In this document: piece by piece, positions 35,552 through 44,035 of the stretch
How the letters are laid out: every line of letters starts with the position of its first letter
Position numbering within the stretch: position 1 is the stretch's first letter
Assembly: GCF_015140455.1 (NCBI RefSeq)
Contig: NZ_AP024094.1
Coordinates: forward strand, 744,001-808,000
DNA: 64,000 nucleotides
DNA from: Jeongeupia sp. HS-3
Lineage (GTDB): Bacteria > Pseudomonadota > Gammaproteobacteria > Burkholderiales > Chitinibacteraceae
Direction of reading: 5' to 3'
Notes under the pieces: generated by a model
Databases searched by the model: none
What the model saw: the letters and a program-made list of their open reading frames with translations, nothing else
Told to the model about the DNA's origin: nothing
Made by a program: the position numbers and the translations under genes

Positions 35552-35638
35552 TGGTGCCCAAGAGAAGACTCGAACTTCCACGGTGTTGCCACCGCTAGGA
35601 CCTGAACCTAGTGCGTCTACCAATTCCGCCACCTGGGC
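35552..35638 (-). tRNA. tRNA-Leu (anticodon CAG), copy 1
   Basis: An 87-base tRNA with CCA end and anticodon CAG in loop TTCAGGT. The variable arm CGGTG-GCAA-CACCG is perfectly paired. It lies 37 bases upstream of copy 2 on the same strand; both probably come from one transcript ending at the terminator at 35388-35420. Confidence 0.97.
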
Positions 35639-35703
35639 ACTGCTCTGCGCTAAACTACTGCTTGCTGCACAAGAGGTGGCGACTATAAGGAAGCAACGAA
35701 GCG

Positions 35704-38649
35704 ATGTCAAGAAACAAGGCCGAAAAAATCGAAAAATCTGAAAAAACTGCAGCGCCGGTGAAACGGTCAGCCAAACTCAAGGGCCTGCGGGCTCAGGATC
35801 CTTACCTCGCGCGTGAGCGCGAGCGTTACGAATCCCCGCTTCCAAGTCGTGAATTCATTCTGCAGTTGCTTGCCGATGCCGGCGCGCCGCTCGATGCGGA
35901 CGAGCTCGCGCGCATGCTTGATATCGCCGAAGAAGAGCAGATCGCCTTCCAGCGCCGTCTGGCCGCGATGGCGCGTGAAGCCGAGCTATTGATCAACCGC
36001 AAGGGGGCCTTGTGCCTGCCGGAAAAAGTGGCGTTGATCGCCGGGCGTGTCCAGGGGCACCCGGACGGCTTTGGTTTCCTCGTTCCCGATGACGACAGCA
36101 GCGACCTTTACCTTGGCCCGCGTGAAATGGCCAAGGTGCTGCATAACGACCGCGTGCTTGGTCAGCAGGTCGGTCTGGATCGCCGTGGCCGGCGCGAGGG
36201 CAAAATTGTCGAGGTGCTCGAACGCGCCAACAATACCCTTGTCGGGCGGCTGCGCTGTGAGCGCGGCGTCAATATCGTCAGCGCCGAGGACAAGCGCATC
36301 AGTCAGGAAATCCTGATTGCACCGGGTGATGTGAGTGGTGCCGAGCCAGGCCAAGTGGTCATGGTCGAAATTGTTCAGCAACCGGAACGCCACGTACAGC
36401 CGCTGGGGCGCATCAGTGAAATTCTCGGGCGTTATGACGATCCGGGTATGGAAATCGAGATCGCGCTGCGCAAACACAATCTGCCGTACGTGTTCTCCGA
36501 TGCCGCGCAGGTGCAGGCCGCCGAGACCCCGCTCAAGGTTCGCAAGAAGGACTGGAAGTCCATCATGGGTGTCGAGCGCGAAGATATTCGCGATCTGCCG
36601 CTGGTGACCATCGATGGCGAAACCGCGCGTGACTTCGACGATGCCGTTTTCGCCGAGAAAAAAGGCAAGGGCTGGCGCCTCGTGGTGGCGATTGCCGACG
36701 TTAGCCATTATGTGACCCCGGACGATGCGCTTGATCTGACCTCGATCGAACGGGGTAATTCGATTTACTTCCCGCGCCGGGTGATCCCGATGTTGCCGGA
36801 AGAACTGTCCAACGGCATCTGCTCGCTCAATCCCGATGTTGAACGCTTGGCCATGGTTTGCGACATGCAGGTCAGTGCCAAGGGCTTGATCAAGAAATAC
36901 CGCTTCTACCCGGCGGTGATGCATTCAAAGGCGCGGCTGACCTACAACAAGGTCTGGGAAATGCTGTCGCAGCCCGATGGTGAGCTTGCCAAGGAAAACA
37001 AGAAACTGCTGCCGCAGTTGCAGACGCTGTACGCGCTGTTCCAGGCGTTTGCCGATGCGCGCAAGCAACGTGGCGCGATCGATTTCGAGACGACCGAAAC
37101 CGAAGTGATCTTCGATGACAAGGGCAAGATCCGCGAGATCGTCCCGGTGGTGCGCAATGATGCGCACAAGCTGATCGAAGAATGCATGCTTGCCGCCAAC
37201 GTCTGCGCGGCCGATTTCCTCATCGAAGCCAAGCATCCGACGCTGTTTCGGGTGCACGAAGGCCCGACGCCGGAAAAACTCGAATACCTGCGCGAATATT
37301 TGAAGACCTGCGGTCTGTTCCTTGAAGGCGATGACGAGCCGAGTGCATCCGATTACGCCGATGTGCTGGCAAAGATCAAGGCGCGCCCCGATGCCGGTTT
37401 GCTGCAAACACTGTTGCTGCGCAGTCTGCGCCAGGCGGTGTACAGCCCGGACAACAAGGGCCACTTCGGCTTGGGTTATGAAGCCTACGCCCACTTCACC
37501 TCGCCGATTCGTCGTTACCCGGATCTGCTGGTACACCGTGCGATCAAGGCGGTGCTGGCCGGCAAGAAGTATCGCCCGGCCAAGAAATGGGAAGACCTCG
37601 GCCTGCAGTGCTCGATGACCGAGCGCCGCGCCGATGAGGCTAGCCGCGATGTGCTCAACTTCCTCAAGTGCTATTTCATGCGCGACAAGGTCGGCGAGGA
37701 GTTCGAAGGCACGATTTCGGCCGTCACCGGTTTTGGTCTGTTCGTGATGCTCGACGGTCTGTATGTCGAAGGGCTGCTGCATATTTCCGAGCTCGGTAAG
37801 GATTACTTCAACTTCGACGATCGTCGGCATGAGTTGAAGGGCGAGCGCAGTGGTGCCTTGTACCGGCTGACCGACCGGATCAAGGTCAAGGTTGCACGCG
37901 TTAACCTTGAAACCAGCAAGGTCGATTTCGTGCTGGCCGATGCCGTGGTTATGCCGGCCATCGCGCCGCAGCTTGCTGCTGCGGGTGAGCATGCACCGCG
38001 AGTGTCTGAAGCGCGTAGCAGCCGATCGCGCAAGCGCCGTGGTGGGGCGGCACGAGTACCACAGCTTGTGGTCGATACGGCGGCAGCGGCGCCTGTCGCC
38101 GCCGAGGTGGCTGACGCACCTGTTGCGGCGAAACCGGCACCGCGTCGTGCGCGCGCCAAGGTACGCTCGGTGACGCCAACGCCAACGCCAACGCCAACGC
38201 CAACGCCAACGCCAACGCCAACGCCAACGCCGGCTCCTGTTGCTCGTCCTGAGCCAGCTCCGGCAGCGGTGCCCGCGGCGAAACGGCCTAGCCGACGTAG
38301 AACGACACCTGCGGCTTCACCCGTTACTCCGGTAGCGCCCAAGGCACAGCAGCCGGATGTCGCCAGCAAGCCGGCGACAGCGGCAGCACCGGCGGCGAAG
38401 CGTCCGCGTGGCACTACTGCTGTGCCGACGGCGGTTCCACCTGCTCCGGCCCCGGCCAGAAAGCGCGCACCTGCTGCGGCGAAACCCGCGCCGGCCACAC
38501 CGGTGGCTGATGCGCCGGCGGCCAAGGCACCAACGCGTCGCAAGCCGGCCATCGCGGCCTTGTTGGCGCCTCCGGTGGTTGCAACGCCAGTGCTTGCAAC
38601 ACCGGCCGAGCCGACACCGCCAGCGCGCACACGTCGCAGAAAATCCTGA
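35704..38649 (+). CDS. rnr: Ribonuclease R with long low-complexity tail
   Basis: A 981-residue 3'-to-5' exoribonuclease. In order: an N-terminal helix-turn-helix-like region, two cold-shock domains (GRVQGHPDGFGFLVPDD), the RNB catalytic domain with the Asp cluster in IDGETARDFDDAV (about residues 302-314), and an S1 domain (EGTISAVTGFGLFVMLDGLYVEGLLHISELG). From about residue 760 to the end the protein is a disordered Lys/Arg/Pro/Ala-rich tail of some 220 residues, containing a Thr-Pro array encoded by a 6-bp tandem repeat. E. coli RNase R is 813 residues, so the tail is long; basic tails help it act on structured RNA and ribosomes. Confidence 0.96.
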   Translation: MSRNKAEKIEKSEKTAAPVKRSAKLKGLRAQDPYLARERERYESPLPSREFILQLLADAGAPLDADELARMLDIAEEEQIAFQRRLAAMAREAELLINRKGALCLPEKVALIAGRVQGHPDGFGFLVPDDDSSDLYLGPREMAKVLHNDRVLGQQVGLDRRGRREGKIVEVLERANNTLVGRLRCERGVNIVSAEDKRISQEILIAPGDVSGAEPGQVVMVEIVQQPERHVQPLGRISEILGRYDDPGMEIEIALRKHNLPYVFSDAAQVQAAETPLKVRKKDWKSIMGVEREDIRDLPLVTIDGETARDFDDAVFAEKKGKGWRLVVAIADVSHYVTPDDALDLTSIERGNSIYFPRRVIPMLPEELSNGICSLNPDVERLAMVCDMQVSAKGLIKKYRFYPAVMHSKARLTYNKVWEMLSQPDGELAKENKKLLPQLQTLYALFQAFADARKQRGAIDFETTETEVIFDDKGKIREIVPVVRNDAHKLIEECMLAANVCAADFLIEAKHPTLFRVHEGPTPEKLEYLREYLKTCGLFLEGDDEPSASDYADVLAKIKARPDAGLLQTLLLRSLRQAVYSPDNKGHFGLGYEAYAHFTSPIRRYPDLLVHRAIKAVLAGKKYRPAKKWEDLGLQCSMTERRADEASRDVLNFLKCYFMRDKVGEEFEGTISAVTGFGLFVMLDGLYVEGLLHISELGKDYFNFDDRRHELKGERSGALYRLTDRIKVKVARVNLETSKVDFVLADAVVMPAIAPQLAAAGEHAPRVSEARSSRSRKRRGGAARVPQLVVDTAAAAPVAAEVADAPVAAKPAPRRARAKVRSVTPTPTPTPTPTPTPTPTPTPAPVARPEPAPAAVPAAKRPSRRRTTPAASPVTPVAPKAQQPDVASKPATAAAPAAKRPRGTTAVPTAVPPAPAPARKRAPAAAKPAPATPVADAPAAKAPTRRKPAIAALLAPPVVATPVLATPAEPTPPARTRRRKS
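38173..38232 (+). repeat. (ACGCCA)10 hexanucleotide repeat within rnr
   Basis: Ten tandem 6-bp units, nine identical and the last ACGCCG, encoding a Thr-Pro array. As the unit is two codons, length changes would keep the frame and only alter the tail length. Confidence 0.95.
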
Positions 38650-38744
38650 TCGAACGGTGTATCTTGGCGACCCTGTGAAAACGGGGTCGCGATCGCCTGA
38701 GTTTTTGTCTGTATTCAACCCGATTTTAAGAAGGGAATTCCCGT

Positions 38745-39104
38745 ATGTTTATCGTTGACCGTTCGGTTGCGCTGATTCGTCCCAAGCAGCCATTTTTGGA
38801 TTGGCTGCTGGGTTTGCCGGGAAACGATATTCCGCTGTCACTTGAAGACATCCGTGCCGACTGCACCGTGATCATGATCCCGGAAGCCAACGAGCCCGAG
38901 GACGGCATTGCGCATATCGACGAAATCGCCGAAGAGATTTTCGAGCTGGAATTGTCGTCCTGGGTGGGCGATGAGGAACTCTGGCCCAAGAAACGCAATC
39001 TCAAGCTCTTCTGGGAGTGGTTCGATGTCGAGATTCATCTCGGCGTCATGGACAGCGTGTCCGAGGAAATCCACAACACGCCGTCGGATCACAGCTATCA
39101 CTAA
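38745..39104 (+). CDS. Conserved hypothetical acidic protein, 119 residues
   Basis: A small acidic cytoplasmic protein (MFIVDRSVALIRPKQPFLDWL...). No known domain is recognised. The pattern of Trp residues and acidic helices (EEIAEEIFELELSSW-type) is conserved-looking. Preceded by AAGAAGGGAATT as ribosome site. It lies 95 bases downstream of rnr and ends before a terminator; function unknown. Confidence 0.75.
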   Translation: MFIVDRSVALIRPKQPFLDWLLGLPGNDIPLSLEDIRADCTVIMIPEANEPEDGIAHIDEIAEEIFELELSSWVGDEELWPKKRNLKLFWEWFDVEIHLGVMDSVSEEIHNTPSDHSYH

Positions 39105-39146
39105 AGCCGGCGCCTGCTTTGCTGCAGGCTTCGGTGCGACACACGT

Positions 39147-39175
39147 CATGGCCCTTGTACGGGCCATGATTTTTT
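39147..39175 (+). terminator. Rho-independent terminator
   Basis: CATGGCCC/GGGCCATG stem, six-base loop, A then six T. It ends the rnr-hypothetical gene unit, 12 bases before the next start codon. Confidence 0.85.
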
Positions 39176-39187
39176 AAGGGAAAACCG

Positions 39188-39895
39188 ATGCGCCGTATTG
39201 CTGCCTGCCTGTTGATCGCCGGCTTGTCCGGGCCTGTTCTGGCTGAAACGCTCAATTACAACGTCGTCAATCTCAATGCGCAGGCGAGCCGCGAGGTCGG
39301 CAACGACACCGTGCGCGCCTTGCTCTATGTCGAGCTCAACGACAGCGATCCGGCGCGTTTGTCGGACAAGGTCAACCAGACGCTCGCGGCGGCGCTCAAG
39401 CGCGTCAAGGCGGTCAGTAGCGTGCAATCGGGCGGTACCGGTTACACGACCTTCCCGGTCTACAACAACAAGACCAACAAGCATGAAGGCTGGCGCGGTC
39501 GGGGCGAGTTGCGCTTGAGCAGCAAGGATTTCGCCGCGCTGTCGAAGTTGCTCGGCGAACTGCAACAGCCGCTGGCCGGTGGCCTTGGCATGCAACTGGC
39601 CGATGTGCGCTACGGCGTATCCGAACAGAAACGTGATGAGGTCGAGAACGAGCTGATCGAAGAAAGCCTCAAGGCCTTCCGCAAGCGCGCCGACCTGGTT
39701 CGCCGCAATCTGGACGGCAGCGGTTTCAAGGTGATCAACGTTAATGTCGATTCAGGCCAATCGTCGCCGCCGATGCCGGTCTACAAGGCCGCACGCGCAA
39801 TGTCGGCCGATGCGGTGGCTGCGGCGCCGATGCTCGAAGGTGGCGATAGCCGCGTGTCGGTCAGCGTGTCCGGCAGTATTCAGGTTCTGCAATGA
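39188..39895 (+). CDS. SIMPL (DUF541) periplasmic protein
   Basis: A 235-residue exported protein. It has a signal peptide (MRRIAACLLIAGLSGPVLA), then LNYNVVNLNAQASREVGNDTVRALLYVE, which is the start of a SIMPL/DUF541 domain. The C-terminal VSVSVSGSIQVLQ closes the domain. Family members are linked to oxidative-stress tolerance or signalling, with little mechanism known. It overlaps the next gene by ATGA. Confidence 0.88.
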   Translation: MRRIAACLLIAGLSGPVLAETLNYNVVNLNAQASREVGNDTVRALLYVELNDSDPARLSDKVNQTLAAALKRVKAVSSVQSGGTGYTTFPVYNNKTNKHEGWRGRGELRLSSKDFAALSKLLGELQQPLAGGLGMQLADVRYGVSEQKRDEVENELIEESLKAFRKRADLVRRNLDGSGFKVINVNVDSGQSSPPMPVYKAARAMSADAVAAAPMLEGGDSRVSVSVSGSIQVLQ

Positions 39896-40335
39896 CGCCG
39901 TTGCCGCTGCGGCTGGTCCGTTCGCGGCAACAACGATGCTTGCATGCGGTGGCCGGGTTCGCCGCGGCCGCCGCAGCCATCGCCGCGCCGTGGCCATGGG
40001 GCGCGTTCGGGCTGGTTTGGCTGATCGCTGCTGCGTGGATGACTCAGCGGCGCGTCTTGCCGCTTGGGATCGATGGCTGCGACGACGGTACGGTCTTGCT
40101 GCGCTGGCCCGACGGCAGCGCCAGCCCGGCGGCGATTGCGCCGGCGTCGCGGGTCGGCGTCTGGCTGATTGCCTTGCAGTTTGTGAGCGAGCGCGGCCGT
40201 TGCGCGCTGGTCCTGTGGCCCGACAGCGCCGATAGCGAAACCTTGCGGCAATGGCGCATCTGGCTGCGTTGGGAGCGGCCGGCGGTGTTGCGGCGCATCG
40301 AGCGACGCTTGGGTGAAGCGCCGCAGCCGTCCTGA
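39892..40335 (+). CDS. YgfX-like membrane protein (CptA family)
   Basis: A 147-residue protein with two closely spaced membrane segments (AVAGFAAAAAAIAAPWPWGAFGLVWLIAAAWM) followed by a soluble beta-rich region and LRQWRIWLRWER. This matches the YgfX (DUF1434) layout, known in E. coli as a toxin-like partner of YgfY/SdhE. No sdhE gene is adjacent here. ATGA overlap with the SIMPL gene suggests coupling. Confidence 0.65.
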   Translation: MTPLPLRLVRSRQQRCLHAVAGFAAAAAAIAAPWPWGAFGLVWLIAAAWMTQRRVLPLGIDGCDDGTVLLRWPDGSASPAAIAPASRVGVWLIALQFVSERGRCALVLWPDSADSETLRQWRIWLRWERPAVLRRIERRLGEAPQPS

Positions 40336-40344
40336 TTCGCCGCG

Positions 40345-40701
40345 CTACCGGCCGGCGATGATCTCGCCGAACTTGAGCAGATTGCCGTGCGGATCAAGGA
40401 TGTACAGCTCCTTCATCCCCCACGGCTGTACCACCGGTGGCCGGTGGCGCACGCCGCGCTCGGTGAACTCGGCGTGCAGCGCGTCGACATCGTCACTGCG
40501 CACATAGCACGAGGTGCTCTCGGCAATGTGGCGCTCGTCGCACGGCCAGAAGTGCAGCTCGCAGCCGTCGCGGGCGACGATCAGGTAGTCGGGCAGCTGC
40601 AGCGTCACCGCGAAGCCCAGCGTCTGGTAGTAGGCGGCCGATTCGGCGATGTTCAGCGAGGCGAGCACCGGGACGGTGGCGGTGATGTGTCCTTTCATCA
40701 T
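40345..40701 (-). CDS. VOC-family (glyoxalase/bleomycin-resistance fold) protein
   Basis: A 118-residue protein made of two beta-alpha-beta-beta-beta modules: ATVPVLASLNIAESAAYYQTLGF and the C-terminal YILDPHGNLLKFGE with the metal-site Glu. Starts considered are the tandem ATG ATG at 40701 and 40698, just after GGAG; a TTG at 40713 is less likely. Often annotated as bleomycin resistance protein; the real ligand is unknown. Confidence 0.85.
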   Translation of the reverse strand: MMKGHITATVPVLASLNIAESAAYYQTLGFAVTLQLPDYLIVARDGCELHFWPCDERHIAESTSCYVRSDDVDALHAEFTERGVRHRPPVVQPWGMKELYILDPHGNLLKFGEIIAGR

Positions 40702-40774
40702 GTTCTCCGACAAGACGCGTGCAATCGTACGACTTATGTAACACTGACGATTCGACTACGACGGCTTGAGGGCC

Positions 40775-41260
40775 ATGCCTGCCGAGATCCGCAATCCCTG
40801 TCCACCCGGCGCCTGCGTCTGTGGCCGCGATGCCTTGCTCGATGACCCGTTCGCCGACTGCCGTGTGCTGCTGCTGACGCGCGACGACGAGCGCAAGTTG
40901 GTCGAGCGCATCGCGCGGGCCCGCGACTACGCCGATCTGCAGCAGGTCTGCGCCAGGATCGAGGCGCAGCTCGGCGTGGTGTTGCGGATACGACCGGGGC
41001 CGAACGAGGTGCGCACGGCGCTCGGCTTTGAGATCGCTTTTGATCCGCATCCGGGGCTGTGCCGCAAGACGCAGCAGGCGATCCCGGCCGCGGTGCGCCG
41101 CTGCCTGAACGACAGACCGGCGATCGCGTACGAGATCCTTGATGCGCACAGCCTGTTCGCACCGGCGAACACTAGGTGGTGTCGTCACAAGATGCACGCC
41201 CAGATCGCAATGCAGCGAATCTGGACTGCCGCCAGGAATGACGCCGCATTCTTGGCATAG
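40775..41260 (+). CDS. Hypothetical protein, C-terminus replaced by the IS insertion
   Basis: A protein of about 161 residues that I cannot assign. It starts MPAEIRNPCPPGACVCGRD, a Cys-rich opening that could bind metal, and has a middle part with conserved Arg and Gly (RIRPGPNEVRTALGFEIAF). The insertion sequence enters at 41175; the last 29 or so residues are read from IS DNA. If the IS and one TA copy are removed, the frame ends in NTKSA with a stop just past 42016, so the original protein was about 22 residues shorter and lost almost nothing. Confidence 0.6.
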   Translation: MPAEIRNPCPPGACVCGRDALLDDPFADCRVLLLTRDDERKLVERIARARDYADLQQVCARIEAQLGVVLRIRPGPNEVRTALGFEIAFDPHPGLCRKTQQAIPAAVRRCLNDRPAIAYEILDAHSLFAPANTRWCRHKMHAQIAMQRIWTAARNDAAFLA

Positions 41261-42013
41261 CGCGTGGCGATGCCTCGCCAGCGTTTGAGCTGCAAAAACG
41301 CATTTTCAACCAGATGCCGGTGGCGATACAGCGCCGCATCGTGTTCACGCGGCGCCTTACGGTTGCGGCGCGACGGAATCACCGTTCTCATGCCTTGCGC
41401 CGAGGCCTGAGCAACGATGGCGTCGCTGTCATAGCCACGATCAGCCAGCAGGTATTCCGCGCTCAAGCCGTCAATCAACGCGCCGCCCTGGGTGCAGTCC
41501 GCCGTCGTGCCCGAGGTCACCAAGACCCGCACCGGCATGCCGTGCGCGTCCACCGCCAAGTGCAGCTTACTGTTTAGCCCCCTTTGGTCACCCCCATTGC
41601 CTGATTGCCGCCGCGTGCGCCGGCGGCATGCGGATGCACCTTGGCATGCGTGGCGTCGATCATCAGCTATTCGAAATCCGGATTGGTGATCAGCGCTTCA
41701 AGCAGGTGTGCCCAGACGCCCTTGTCACGCCAGCGACAAAAGCGGCGGTGGGTGTTCTTCCAGTCGCCATAATCGGGCGGCAAATCGCGCCATGGGGCGC
41801 CGGTACGCAAAATCCAGAACACGGCGTTGAGGAACAGGCGGTTATCTCTGGCCCGGCCGCCCCAGGCGCCGTGGCGACCGGGCAGGAGCGGTTCGAGCAA
41901 AAGCCACGTTTGATCAGGAAGGTCGTGGCGGCGGTGTACCAGGCGCTTGGTCGGCGGTGTGCTTGTCATGGCGGCAGCATACACACTCGCCAATCACTCG
42001 TGACGACACCATC
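41175..42013. mobile_element. IS5-family (IS427-type) insertion sequence, about 839 bp
   Basis: The ends are inverted repeats, GGTGGTGTCGTCAC on the left and GATGGTGTCGTCAC read inward from the right, with a TA dinucleotide on both sides (41173-41174 and 42014-42015), as expected for the target duplication of this group. Length and a transposase in two frames on the minus strand agree. The transposase is damaged, so the copy is probably immobile by itself. Confidence 0.88.
41185..41969 (-). pseudogene. IS5/IS427-type transposase, interrupted by a nonsense codon and a frameshift
   Basis: The first part (MTSTPPTKRLVHRRHDLPDQ to ALITNPDFE) is the DUF4096-type N-terminal region and ends at a TAG (41667-41669), where homologues read Tyr or a similar residue. 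Reading on gives LMIDATHAKVHPHAAGARGG and GVTKGG, then stops. A shift by one base in the run of five G on the coding strand (41578-41582) restores the DDE part (KLHLAVDAHGMPVRV, LLADRGYDSDAIV and the terminal Glu region HRHLVENAFLQLKRW). A frameshift alone could be programmed, but the nonsense codon makes decay the simplest reading. Confidence 0.85.
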
Positions 42014-42015
42014 TA

Positions 42016-42153
42016 AGAGCGCTTAGCAAAATCCAGTGCAACGGTGCTGGCAAGGCGGGCGAAACGTCGACAGTACGAGTAGTACGGCAAGTGAGCACAA
42101 CGCCGCCAGCAGGATTTGCGCCCGGCAGGAAGTGCCCTTGGGGCATAGCCGCT
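42016..42153. other. Short intergenic stretch with inverted ends next to the IS
   Basis: The space between the IS and hmuV starts AGAGCGCTTAGC and ends GCATAGCCGCTCT, an imperfect inverted repeat. It has no coding potential I trust. It may be a small non-autonomous element or a dispersed intergenic repeat; only one copy is in the window. Confidence 0.3.
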
Positions 42154-42939
42154 CTAGTTGAACAGCACCAGCGGCCGGTTCGCATCGCGCGGATGCGGGA
42201 TGACCTCGGCGGCTACACCATAGACTGCATTCAGCGTCGCCGGTGTCAGCACGCTCGCCGGATCGCCGCAGCCGACCAGTTTCCCTTGCGCCAGCAGTGC
42301 CAGCCGATCGCACCATGCGGCGGCGAGGTTCACATCGTGCAGGATCACCAGCACGCCGATCCGCTCGTCGCGCGCCAGTTGTTTGGCGCAGGCGAGCAGT
42401 GCCTGCTGGTGTTTCGGGTCGAGGCTGGCAGTCGGTTCGTCGAGCAGCAGGAAGCGCCCGCCGTGGCTTTGCCGCGCCGCGAGCGTCTGCACCAGTACGC
42501 GGGCAAACTGCACCCGCTGTGCCTCGCCGCCCGAGAGCTGCGGATAGCGGCGGCCGGCCAGATGCGAGACGTCGGCCAGCGCCAGTGCCCGGATCATCAG
42601 TTGCTCGACCTCGGTGGTCGACAGCTCGGGAAACGGGTAGGCACCCATGGCGACGACTTCGCAGACGCCGAGGTTGAACGACAGCGACGGCGATTGCGGC
42701 AGCACCGCGCGCTTGCGGGCCAGCTCACCGTTGCCGAGCTGCGCCAACGGTGTGCCGTCGATCGATATATTGCCGCGTTGCGGCGCCAGTTCGCCGGCCA
42801 GCATCGTCAGCAGCGTCGATTTGCCGGCGCCGTTGGCGCCGAGCACGCCGACGACTTCGCCGGCCGACAGTGACAGCGTCACGTCGTCGAGCACGACCTT
42901 GCCGCCACGTTCGATAAAGATGTTTTCAGCGAGCAGCAT
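42154..42939 (-). CDS. hmuV: Haemin ABC transporter ATP-binding protein
   Basis: A 261-residue ATPase for haem import. Walker A GANGAGKST (about residues 34-42), Q-loop LPQSPSL, signature LSGGEAQR, Walker B FLLLDEPTASLD and switch His in ILHDVNLA. The FecE/BtuD-like size with no C-terminal extension fits HmuV. The start at 42939 overlaps the permease stop by one base (TGATG). Last gene of the hmu operon. Confidence 0.93.
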   Translation of the reverse strand: MLLAENIFIERGGKVVLDDVTLSLSAGEVVGVLGANGAGKSTLLTMLAGELAPQRGNISIDGTPLAQLGNGELARKRAVLPQSPSLSFNLGVCEVVAMGAYPFPELSTTEVEQLMIRALALADVSHLAGRRYPQLSGGEAQRVQFARVLVQTLAARQSHGGRFLLLDEPTASLDPKHQQALLACAKQLARDERIGVLVILHDVNLAAAWCDRLALLAQGKLVGCGDPASVLTPATLNAVYGVAAEVIPHPRDANRPLVLFN

Positions 42940-43982
42940 CAGTGTCTCCGCTGCGCCAGCAGCCACAGGAAGAAGGGGCCGCCGACCAGGCTGGTGACGA
43001 TGCCGATCGGCAGTTCGGCCGGGATCACCGCGATCCGTGCCAGCCAGTCGGCCAGCGTCAGCGCGATGGCACCGGCGACGATAGCCGTCGGCAGTAGCCA
43101 GCGGTGATCGGCGCCGAGTGCCAGCCGTACCAGGTGCGGCACGACCAGGCCGACAAAGCCGATCGAGCCGGTGGCGGCAACCAGCGGGCCGACCAAGAGC
43201 GCGGTCAGCACGATCAGCCGGCGGCGTAGCGCCTTGAGCGGAAAGCCCAGGTGCAGCGCTTCGCGCTCGCCGAGCAGCAATGCGTTCATTGCGCGCCAGT
43301 CACGGGTGATCAGCGCGCCGATGATGATCGTCCACGGAGCCAGACCGGCGAGCAGCAGCCAGCTGGCGCCGGCGAGACTGCCCATGTTCCAGAAGGTCAG
43401 GCTGCGCAGCTGATTGTCGTCGGCCAGATAGGTGAACAGCCCGACCAGCGCACCGCAGATCGCGTTGATCGCGACGCCGGCGAGCAGCAGGCCGGCCATA
43501 CCCGGATAACGCCGGCCCAGATGATAGGCGGCGACGGTGGCGATCAGGCTGCCGATGAAGGCCGCCGGTGCCAGCACCATGAAGGAACCGCCGCCGAGCA
43601 CGATGGCGCCGACGGCACCGAGCGCGCCGCCGGCCGAGATGCCGATCAGCCCCGGTTCGGCTAGCGGGTTGCGGAATAGTGCCTGCATCGCCGCACCCGA
43701 CAGTGCCAGCGCCGCGCCGGCCAGCGCGGCGAACAGCACGCGGGGCAGGCGGACATCGATCAGCACGCTGCGCCACAGCGCTTCGTCGGCGCCCTCGGCC
43801 CCGAACGGCAGGCTTGGCAGCGCGGAGAGCGGGATGTGCAGCGCGCCGCTGCTGGCCGATAGCAGCATCAGCGCGATCAGCAGCACGGCCAATATCGTCA
43901 GCACACCGGCGGGCGTGCGCCAGCGCGAGGTTTTCGACGCTGCAGGCAAGGGGGAGGAGAAGGCGGAAGTCACGGAGGTCAT
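42939..43982 (-). CDS. hmuU: Haemin ABC transporter permease (FecCD family)
   Basis: A 347-residue permease with about ten membrane segments. Family motifs are RLPRVLFAALAGAALALSGAAMQALFRNPLAEPGLIG, GSLAGASW and VGFVGLVVPHLVRLALGADHRWLLP. It works with HmuV and HmuT to bring haem across the inner membrane. A small gap of 53 bases separates it from hmuT. Confidence 0.93.
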   Translation of the reverse strand: MTSVTSAFSSPLPAASKTSRWRTPAGVLTILAVLLIALMLLSASSGALHIPLSALPSLPFGAEGADEALWRSVLIDVRLPRVLFAALAGAALALSGAAMQALFRNPLAEPGLIGISAGGALGAVGAIVLGGGSFMVLAPAAFIGSLIATVAAYHLGRRYPGMAGLLLAGVAINAICGALVGLFTYLADDNQLRSLTFWNMGSLAGASWLLLAGLAPWTIIIGALITRDWRAMNALLLGEREALHLGFPLKALRRRLIVLTALLVGPLVAATGSIGFVGLVVPHLVRLALGADHRWLLPTAIVAGAIALTLADWLARIAVIPAELPIGIVTSLVGGPFFLWLLAQRRH

Positions 43983-44035
43983 GTTACACCGGGGGCTGGG
44001 CGATCAAGAGCGGAGCCTGGATTATCGGCTGGGGA

